Of a DNA stretch of 64,000 nt, positions 58,670-64,000 are shown in pieces (position 1 is the first letter of the stretch; the number at the start of each line of letters is the position of its first letter). The DNA is from an uncultured bacterium (lineage in GTDB: Bacteria > Bacteroidota > Bacteroidia > Bacteroidales > Bacteroidaceae). Both the position numbers and the translations under genes were made by a program. The stretch is taken from positions 1-64,000 of the forward strand of contig CAJMSE010000017.1 in the NCBI GenBank assembly GCA_905216025.1. The letters are read 5' to 3'. Below the pieces are notes generated by a model. It saw nothing but the letters and a program-made list of their open reading frames with translations. It was not told where the DNA came from and did no database searches.

Positions 58670-59472
58670 CAATGAAACATCTGTATTTTGTTTTCCATAA
58701 AGACGACCTCCTGCTTGAAAGGCTGGACAACGGCACTTTCACCGTTCCTTTTTCCGAAGAGCCTCCTATCCGCCCTTCACAAGAGACGGAAATAATGCCC
58801 GTTACACTGTCTGCAAACGAGAAAGCTATGGTTTACAACACCGATTCACCTGTCACGGAGAATCCGTCGCTTGAGTTCTGCGGCCTCAGAAGCAGTTTCT
58901 ATAAACTCCCGTACGATCTGTATCTCAAGGCGGGGAAATGCAAGGAACTGCTCTATTGGAACCTGAACACAAGATATTGCGGGAGATGCGGCAGACCGAT
59001 GAAGATGAGCACTGATATCAGCAAGAAATGCGAACACTGCGGCAGAGAGATATGGCCACAGCTGGCCACTGCCGTTATCGTGCTCATACGCCGCGACGAC
59101 AACATCCTGCTCGTGCATGCGAGAAACTTCAGGGGCAACTTCTTCGGACTCGTTGCCGGTTTTGTTGAAACCGGAGAGACACTTGAGGAGGCCGTACATC
59201 GTGAAGTAATTGAAGAAACGGGACTTAAAATAAAGAACGTCAAGTACTTCGGCAGCCAGCCATGGCCATATCCATGCGGACTGATGGTCGGATTCACGGC
59301 CGACTACGAATCGGGAGACATCACCCTGCAACAGGCCGAGCTGTCGGCCGGAGGCTGGTTCAACAAGGACAATCTGCCGGTGATACCAGAGAAACTGTCA
59401 ATCGCAAGAAAACTCATCGATGCATGGATAGACGGCCAGGACAAGCCTGTCAATACTCTATCAGTTCCATAG
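58666..59472 (+). CDS. nudC: NAD+ diphosphatase (Nudix, NudC type)
   Basis: Cleaves NADH/NAD+ to NMNH/NMN and AMP, and removes NAD caps from RNA in E. coli. The 268-residue protein has a zinc ribbon CGRCGRPM...CEHCGREI (residues about 102-127), the Nudix box GFVETGETLEEAVHREVIEETG (split here by its Gly-Glu-rich core, near residue 165-187), and the NADH-specific SQPWPYP (near 199). ATG at 58666 overlaps the upstream stop; 58672 is an alternative. It converges on, and overlaps by 23 nt, the DUF4738 gene. Confidence 0.94.
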   Translation: MTMKHLYFVFHKDDLLLERLDNGTFTVPFSEEPPIRPSQETEIMPVTLSANEKAMVYNTDSPVTENPSLEFCGLRSSFYKLPYDLYLKAGKCKELLYWNLNTRYCGRCGRPMKMSTDISKKCEHCGREIWPQLATAVIVLIRRDDNILLVHARNFRGNFFGLVAGFVETGETLEEAVHREVIEETGLKIKNVKYFGSQPWPYPCGLMVGFTADYESGDITLQQAELSAGGWFNKDNLPVIPEKLSIARKLIDAWIDGQDKPVNTLSVP

Positions 59473-60247
59473 ACATCTGTCCTTCGAAACCTATGACGGT
59501 GTCAAGCATATAGCAGCTGGCTCCATCAGGAATGCATACGATGGTGTTAAAGTGGAATCCCTTTGAGTCGACATGACTGAACTCCATATTGCTCAGTATC
59601 GCCTGAGAAAGGAATGAAGCCGGAACGAAACGCGAACACATGCGCTTGTTGAAATCGCGCGAGTACAGACGTTTCGCTCCTTGGAATACACTTATATGGA
59701 TTATGTTGTCATAATAGACTGTCCCCACCCTCATCCCATTATCCGTATATGAGGTCTTAACTACCTTATATGTCGTCGGGTTCACAGCTATGTAACAATG
59801 ATAACGCTCATTATTATATATGACGACAGTGTCGCTCTTCAACTTCTTAGGCTCGGATGCAATGCTTTTCCTCTTGCGCTGAAACGCAGCCTCAAGCTCA
59901 GAATCCGCACTCTTCACGAGTTTCACCACATCATCGTTATGGTCCTTGAACCAAAACACGTTGCGGGTCAGCTTCACGACAGGATATTTTGCCACGTTCC
60001 TACCGATGCAGAACGTATCTTCCATCACAGCACAGGCCGCCGGCTGGCTCACCGTGTCCGGATAGAATATAGTGTCTCCCTCAACCTTGAAAACGGCATT
60101 TTCCGTTTCCGAGTCCACCCAGATTCCCTGAAGCATGGCCTTAGCCTCCCTGTTCTCCACAATCTTGCGTACCGGAGAGGCTGATTCCTTGCATCCGGCA
60201 ACCGACAGGAAGACAATACAAACCGTAAGTAAGAGACACTTATTCAT
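59450..60247 (-). CDS. DUF4738 family lipoprotein
   Basis: A 265-residue predicted lipoprotein: signal MNKCLLLTVCIVFLSVAGC with Cys at 19. The rest is a mostly beta domain (GIWVDSETENAVFKVEGDTIFYPD near residue 45, TVVIYNNERYHCYIAVNPTTY near 145). I place it in DUF4738 from memory; function unknown. ATG 60247 is preferred over a GTG at 60256. Its 3' end overlaps nudC on the other strand by 23 nt. It is downstream of ugd by 12 nt. Confidence 0.72.
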   Translation of the reverse strand: MNKCLLLTVCIVFLSVAGCKESASPVRKIVENREAKAMLQGIWVDSETENAVFKVEGDTIFYPDTVSQPAACAVMEDTFCIGRNVAKYPVVKLTRNVFWFKDHNDDVVKLVKSADSELEAAFQRKRKSIASEPKKLKSDTVVIYNNERYHCYIAVNPTTYKVVKTSYTDNGMRVGTVYYDNIIHISVFQGAKRLYSRDFNKRMCSRFVPASFLSQAILSNMEFSHVDSKGFHFNTIVCIPDGASCYMLDTVIGFEGQMSMELIEY

Positions 60248-60259
60248 TATTTTCACAAC

Positions 60260-61576
60260 CTATCTGCCTATGCAGTGATATTCAAAACCGTTCTCCTCCA
60301 ACTCTTCCGAGTCGAATATGTTGCGGCCGTCGATTACGAGCGGACGTTTCATAGCCTTCTTCACGACAGGCCATGTTGGCAACCTAAACTCTTTCCACTC
60401 CGTAAGCAGTATCAGTGCATCTGCATCCAGAACCGCATCATACTTGTCACGACAATATACTATGCTGTCTCCGATACGTCGCTTGCACTCCTCCATTGCC
60501 ACTGGGTCATAGGCACGCACCTTGCATCCGGCCTCGAGAAGCAGCTGAATCATCACTAAAGCCGTGCTCTCACGCATGTCATCCGTCTCCGGCTTGAACG
60601 AGAGTCCCCATAGGGCTATTGTCTTTCCCGACAGTTCCTCGCCGGCATAAGCCCGCTTCAACTTATCGAAGAGAATCTTCTTCTGCCGCTCGTTGACCAG
60701 TTCGACAGACTTCAGCACCTCCATGGAATAGCCGTTGGAGTCTGCCGTCTTTATCAGCGCCTTCACATCCTTGGGGAAGCATGAGCCTCCATAGCCGCAT
60801 CCGGCATAGAGGAACTTCCTTCCGATACGGGTGTCGGCACCTATTCCGGCCCGCACCATGTTCACGTCGGCATGCACCAGCTCGCACAGGTTGGCAATGT
60901 CGTTCATGAACGATATACGGGTGGCAAGCATCGAGTTGGCCGCATACTTCGTCATCTCCGCCGACGGTATGTCCATGAATATTACGCGGAAGTTGTTTAT
61001 CAGGAACGGCTTGTACAGCTTGGTCAGCACTTTCTTTGCCTTCTCGCTCTCAACACCGACCACCACCCTGTCCGGCGACATGAAATCCTTTATCGCGTTG
61101 CCTTCCTTCAGAAACTCCGGATTGCTCGCCACGTCGAACTCAACATCCACGTTACGGGCATCAAGTTCCTCCTGTATCGCCGCACGCACTTTCTGGGCCG
61201 TACCAACAGGTACTGTGCTCTTGGTCACCACAACGAGATAACGGTTCAAGTTCTTCCCTATCGTCCTTGCCACCTCAAGCACATACTTTAGGTCGGCACT
61301 TCCGTCTTCGTCCGGCGGCGTGCCCACAGCCGAGAAAACAACCTCCTGCTCATTGAGCACCGAGGCAAGGTCTGTGGTGAACTTAAGGCGGCCGGCCTTA
61401 ACGTTCTTTACCACAAGTTCGTCAAGTCCCGGCTCATATATAGGCACCTCGCCTCTCTTCAACCGTTCGATCTTCTCAGAATCGACATCAACACAAGTCA
61501 CATTCGCTCCCGTGTCCGCGAAACACGTACCGGAAACCAAACCGACATAACCGGTTCCGACTATTGCTATATTCAT
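60260..61576 (-). CDS. ugd: UDP-glucose 6-dehydrogenase
   Basis: Oxidises UDP-glucose to UDP-glucuronate for surface polysaccharides. The 438-residue protein has the NAD site MNIAIVGTGYVGLVSGTCFAD (its first half), the catalytic Cys in GYGGSCFPKDVKAL (near residue 260), and WGLSFKPETDDMRES (near 322). It follows rfbC by 18 nt, so two sugar-nucleotide genes are expressed together, without other polysaccharide genes nearby. Confidence 0.96.
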   Translation of the reverse strand: MNIAIVGTGYVGLVSGTCFADTGANVTCVDVDSEKIERLKRGEVPIYEPGLDELVVKNVKAGRLKFTTDLASVLNEQEVVFSAVGTPPDEDGSADLKYVLEVARTIGKNLNRYLVVVTKSTVPVGTAQKVRAAIQEELDARNVDVEFDVASNPEFLKEGNAIKDFMSPDRVVVGVESEKAKKVLTKLYKPFLINNFRVIFMDIPSAEMTKYAANSMLATRISFMNDIANLCELVHADVNMVRAGIGADTRIGRKFLYAGCGYGGSCFPKDVKALIKTADSNGYSMEVLKSVELVNERQKKILFDKLKRAYAGEELSGKTIALWGLSFKPETDDMRESTALVMIQLLLEAGCKVRAYDPVAMEECKRRIGDSIVYCRDKYDAVLDADALILLTEWKEFRLPTWPVVKKAMKRPLVIDGRNIFDSEELEENGFEYHCIGR

Positions 61577-61594
61577 AATTTCACGCCTTTAAGT

Positions 61595-62140
61595 TCAGAA
61601 TAAATCGGCGTCCTTTAACCTGCACGCCTTCAAATCCTTATCACTAAGTATGATATCCTTTGCATCTATCGGCCACTGTATATTCAGATCAGGGTCGTTA
61701 TACAATATGCCCGCCTCGTTCTGCGGAGAGTAAACGTTGTCCACCTTATATGTAAATATGGCCTCATCGCTCAGCACGAGAAAGCCGTGGGCAAATCCTC
61801 GGGGAATGAAGAACTGCCGTTTGTTCTCCTCGCTCAGCTCTACCATCACATGCTGGCCGAAGGTGGGGCTGTCCTTGCGTATGTCTACGGCCACGTCGAG
61901 CACCTTGCCTTTTATCACGCGCACGAGCTTAGCCTGGGAATAGTCACCTTTCTGATAATGCAAGCCACGCAGTACGCCATAGCTCGACTTCGACTCATTA
62001 TCCTGAATGAACTCCGTCTTGCACACGTTTTCCTCGAAATCGGCCTTTTTCCACGCTTCAAAGAAATACCCGCGGGCATCATTAAACACTTTCGGCTCCA
62101 ATATATATACACCTTCTATGCTTGTCTTCTTGTATTCCAT
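61595..62140 (-). CDS. rfbC: dTDP-4-dehydrorhamnose 3,5-epimerase
   Basis: Epimerase of the dTDP-L-rhamnose pathway. The 181-residue cupin has EGVYILEPKVFNDARGYFFEAW (N-terminal half), the catalytic His in LRGLHYQKG (near residue 62), and IPRGFAHGFLVLS (near 117). The ATG at 62140 is used; the open frame runs upstream through the promoter region. A -7-like TACATTTG lies at 62179-62172. The rest of the rhamnose pathway (rfbA, B, D) is not in this window. Confidence 0.95.
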   Translation of the reverse strand: MEYKKTSIEGVYILEPKVFNDARGYFFEAWKKADFEENVCKTEFIQDNESKSSYGVLRGLHYQKGDYSQAKLVRVIKGKVLDVAVDIRKDSPTFGQHVMVELSEENKRQFFIPRGFAHGFLVLSDEAIFTYKVDNVYSPQNEAGILYNDPDLNIQWPIDAKDIILSDKDLKACRLKDADLF

Positions 62141-62240
62141 AGATTTAAAAAAGATATTTGTTTTCGATGTGCAAATGTAATAAATAAAATCGGTATGAAT
62201 ATTATTTTTGGCCGTTTTATTCCTAATTGGAACACTTTTA

Positions 62241-62272
62241 TTTGCAAATATCCGCAAAAAGGCGTACTTTTG
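62241..62272 (+). promoter_or_regulatory. Bacteroidetes-type promoter directly before the HU-SPOR gene
   Basis: TTTG (62241-62244), 20 nt, TACTTTTG (62265-62272): exact consensus match. The GTG start at 62278 lies only 6 nt after it, about where transcription should begin. Confidence 0.85.
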
Positions 62273-62277
62273 CATCC

Positions 62278-63315
62278 GTGATTGAATTGGAAAGACATAT
62301 CGAGATTCTTTTGCTTACAAATGATTGTGTCATTGTTCCGGGGTTAGGCGGTTTCATGGCACACCATTGTGAGGCGCATTATGACGACGGGGAAAAGCTG
62401 TTCCTGCCGCCACTCAGGACCATTGGATTCAATCCGCAACTGAAACTTAACGACTCTCTGCTGGCCCAATCATACGTTGAGGCATACGACATCAGCTATC
62501 CCGAGGCAATAAGGAAGATAGAGGAAGAGGTCGCCGAGCTCAAGCAGAACCTGCACAACAACGGCGAATACGAGCTTAACGACATCGGAATCCTGCGCAT
62601 CAACGAGGAGAACAACTACTCGTTCGAGCCATGCGAAGCCGGCGTACTGTCACCATACCTCTACGGTCTTGACTCGATAGAGATAGATAAGCTTGATATA
62701 AGCGTGCAGGCGTATGAAGAGCAGGGTACTGCCATGCCTGCAAAAGAGAGCATACAGGATGCCATCCTGCAGCCGGCCGACGTTGAAGAAGCCGCAGAAA
62801 ACGACGACAGCACCATAAAAATCAAGATTGCATGGCTGCGCAATGCTGTTGCCATAGCAGCCTCGTTCATTGCCTTCTTCTTCATCACCACCCCCATATC
62901 GAACAGCAACAGCAGCTACATCGCAGGGGGGATGAAAGGCAACATGCTGCAGCAAATCATGCAGCCTGCAGGAAGCGAGCATATAGACACCATACCGTCA
63001 GAGCAGATAAAGAAGGCCATTGCCGCGAACGACTCTGCCGCGACTGTCAAGGCTGTGCCGGACTCTGCAGTCCGGGCCAAGGCCAAGCCGTCATTCTGCA
63101 TAGTCCTTGCCAGCCGGATAACAAAGAAGAACGCTGCCGCATACATCGACGAGCTGCACGAGAACGGCTACGAGCAAGCGCATCTGTACATCAACAACGA
63201 TATAGTGCGCGTCGTATACGGCGACTATGGCAGCGAGGCTGAGGCTTATTCGACGCTGCGCACCATACGCGGCAACAAGTATTTTGAACAAGCCTGGATT
63301 TTAACGAAGAAATGA
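62278..63315 (+). CDS. CCDC81-type HU protein with transmembrane helix and C-terminal SPOR domain
   Basis: A 345-residue protein. Residues 1-135 are a prokaryotic CCDC81-like HU region (IELERHIEILLLTNDCVIVPG, then GGF, and YELNDIGILRI as a second unit). Acidic residues follow (about 145-180), a transmembrane helix at 187-206, and a C-terminal SPOR domain (about 270-345: PSFCIVLASRITKKNAAAYI, VVYGDYGSEAEAYSTL). SPOR domains bind denuded glycans at division sites. The fold needs the residues right after GTG 62278, so that codon is chosen. The promoter ends 6 nt before it, so the mRNA may be leaderless. Overlaps the FHA gene by 4 nt. Family precedents combine HU-CCDC81 with SPOR in Bacteroidetes. 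Confidence 0.87.
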   Translation: MIELERHIEILLLTNDCVIVPGLGGFMAHHCEAHYDDGEKLFLPPLRTIGFNPQLKLNDSLLAQSYVEAYDISYPEAIRKIEEEVAELKQNLHNNGEYELNDIGILRINEENNYSFEPCEAGVLSPYLYGLDSIEIDKLDISVQAYEEQGTAMPAKESIQDAILQPADVEEAAENDDSTIKIKIAWLRNAVAIAASFIAFFFITTPISNSNSSYIAGGMKGNMLQQIMQPAGSEHIDTIPSEQIKKAIAANDSAATVKAVPDSAVRAKAKPSFCIVLASRITKKNAAAYIDELHENGYEQAHLYINNDIVRVVYGDYGSEAEAYSTLRTIRGNKYFEQAWILTKK

Positions 63316-63842
63316 AGAGAGTAAGATGTCCGAAATGTGACAATTTCATCACATTCGATGAGACTAAATATGAGTCGGGACAAGCGCTGTTGTTTGAATG
63401 CGGGGAGTGCGGCAAGCAGTTCCGGATAAGAATCGGTGTATCGAAGCTGCGCGCCACACAGAAGGAAGAAAACCCGGACAACAATGCCAATGAGAACGGC
63501 TACGGCTCCATCGTCGTCATTGAGAACGTCTTTCACTACAAGCAGGTATTGTCGCTTCAGTATGGCGACAATGTCATTGGCCGCTACATGAAGGGCAGCG
63601 GAATCAACACCCCCATTGAGACAAACGACCCCAGCATCGACATGACGCACTGCATAATAAACGTCAGCCACGACAAGAAAGGCAGGCTGAAGTACGTCCT
63701 CCGCGACGGACCGAGCTATACAGGAACGTTCGTCGACAACGAAATACTCGGCGACCGCGAACGCCGTGTCATCCACGACGGCACACTCTTCACCATCGGA
63801 GCCACAAGCATAATACTGAAAGAGCCCGAAAGCGAAGATTGA
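63312..63842 (+). CDS. Zinc-ribbon and FHA domain protein
   Basis: A 176-residue cytosolic protein. The N-terminal ribbon has CPKCDNF and CGECGKQF (residues about 6-36). The C-terminal FHA domain (about 80-172) keeps NVIGRYMKGSG, the TNDPSIDMTHCIINV phosphothreonine-site region and GPSYTGTFVDNEIL. FHA domains bind phosphothreonine peptides; no Ser/Thr kinase is seen in the window. The ATGA overlap with the HU-SPOR gene indicates tight co-translation, suggesting that they act together. Its stop lies inside repeat copy E. Confidence 0.85.
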   Translation: MKRVRCPKCDNFITFDETKYESGQALLFECGECGKQFRIRIGVSKLRATQKEENPDNNANENGYGSIVVIENVFHYKQVLSLQYGDNVIGRYMKGSGINTPIETNDPSIDMTHCIINVSHDKKGRLKYVLRDGPSYTGTFVDNEILGDRERRVIHDGTLFTIGATSIILKEPESED

Positions 63843-64000
63843 CAGCGGGCAAAGACACTTAGCCCAGCTGTCAAAGACGCTTTTGATAGCGGGCACAAAT
63901 ACGTTTGAAAGCTATGAGGCCGCCTTGACGGGCAACCGGATGCACCATCACGGGCAATCCGTCACACCGTCAAAGCGGCCTCATTGCATCATCAGGAGTA
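63841..64000 (-). repeat. Composite tandem-array repeat, copy E (reversed, runs to window edge)
   Basis: In reverse orientation: 22-bp units at 63990-63969, 63968-63947 and 63946-63925, a 17-nt spacer (63924-63908), 23-bp units at 63907-63885 and 63884-63862 and a 21-bp unit at 63861-63841. The last unit overlaps the FHA gene stop codon. A fourth 22-bp unit may be cut off by the window end. Confidence 0.78.

Noticed and set aside
62141..62275. 45-residue N-terminal extension of RfbC
   Set aside because: It runs through the divergent promoter region and is not part of the epimerase family.

Overview
The window looks like chromosomal DNA of a Bacteroidales bacterium, most likely a Prevotella-type species. 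The reasons are: eight promoters of the Bacteroidetes form (TTTG, 19-20 nt, TAnnTTTG); Bacteroidales lipoprotein families (DUF4836, DUF3256, DUF4296, DUF4738); a BatA-E aerotolerance-type operon; a fused Nfn/GltD-like flavoprotein; and HU-family proteins with the CCDC81-like fold. No phage, transposase, plasmid, CRISPR or rRNA gene was found. GC content was not computed. All domain and family names come from reading the sequence, not from a database search.

Layout. 1-700: tRNA-Lys and a repeat element. 708-4325: htpG, a LysM glucosaminidase and cdd. 4348-13820, all on the minus strand: an AraC-type regulator, a peptidase M49 enzyme, an AlkD-like protein, fur, purA, hisS, a pectin-related esterase, reverse rubrerythrin and a beta-helix lipoprotein. 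14273-25677, plus strand: a candidate small RNA, rplU-rpmA, serS, the fused flavoprotein, a TtcA-like enzyme, a nucleoside phosphorylase, uvrA, tRNA-Thr and tRNA-Gly. 26137-39409, minus strand: one tight ten-gene run, moxR, DUF58, an unnamed membrane gene, batA, batBC, batDE, PAP2, queA, DUF2027-Smr and nadE. 39554-43316: ftsY, rimO, a plain HU gene and an HU-membrane-LysM gene. 43645-56040: a candidate small RNA and a twelve-gene run starting at ileS (ileS, DksA-like, lspA, DUF4296, a small orphan, nucleoside transporter, nuclease, rsmE, DUF4836, ABC ATPase, permease, DUF3256). 56149-63842: a J-domain protein, 5'-nucleotidase, nudC, a lipoprotein, ugd, rfbC, and an HU-membrane-SPOR gene coupled to a zinc-ribbon/FHA gene.

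Most genes are housekeeping: translation (hisS, serS, ileS, rplU, rpmA, rsmE, rimO, queA), nucleotide and NAD metabolism (cdd, purA, nadE, nudC, nucleoside phosphorylase and transporter, 5'-nucleotidase), envelope (lspA, ftsY, ugd, rfbC, Bat system) and stress (htpG, rubrerythrin, fur, uvrA).

The most unusual signals are these. First, a dispersed element of about 160-175 bp present five times, built of about four 22-bp units, a 17-nt spacer and about three 23-bp units; the units differ in sequence but keep their spacing. Second, two membrane-spanning HU-family proteins that end in different peptidoglycan-binding domains (LysM and SPOR). Third, two short promoter-plus-terminator units that look like small RNA genes. 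Fourth, an intrinsic terminator whose stem is also the start region of the next gene. Fifth, an apparently leaderless GTG start.
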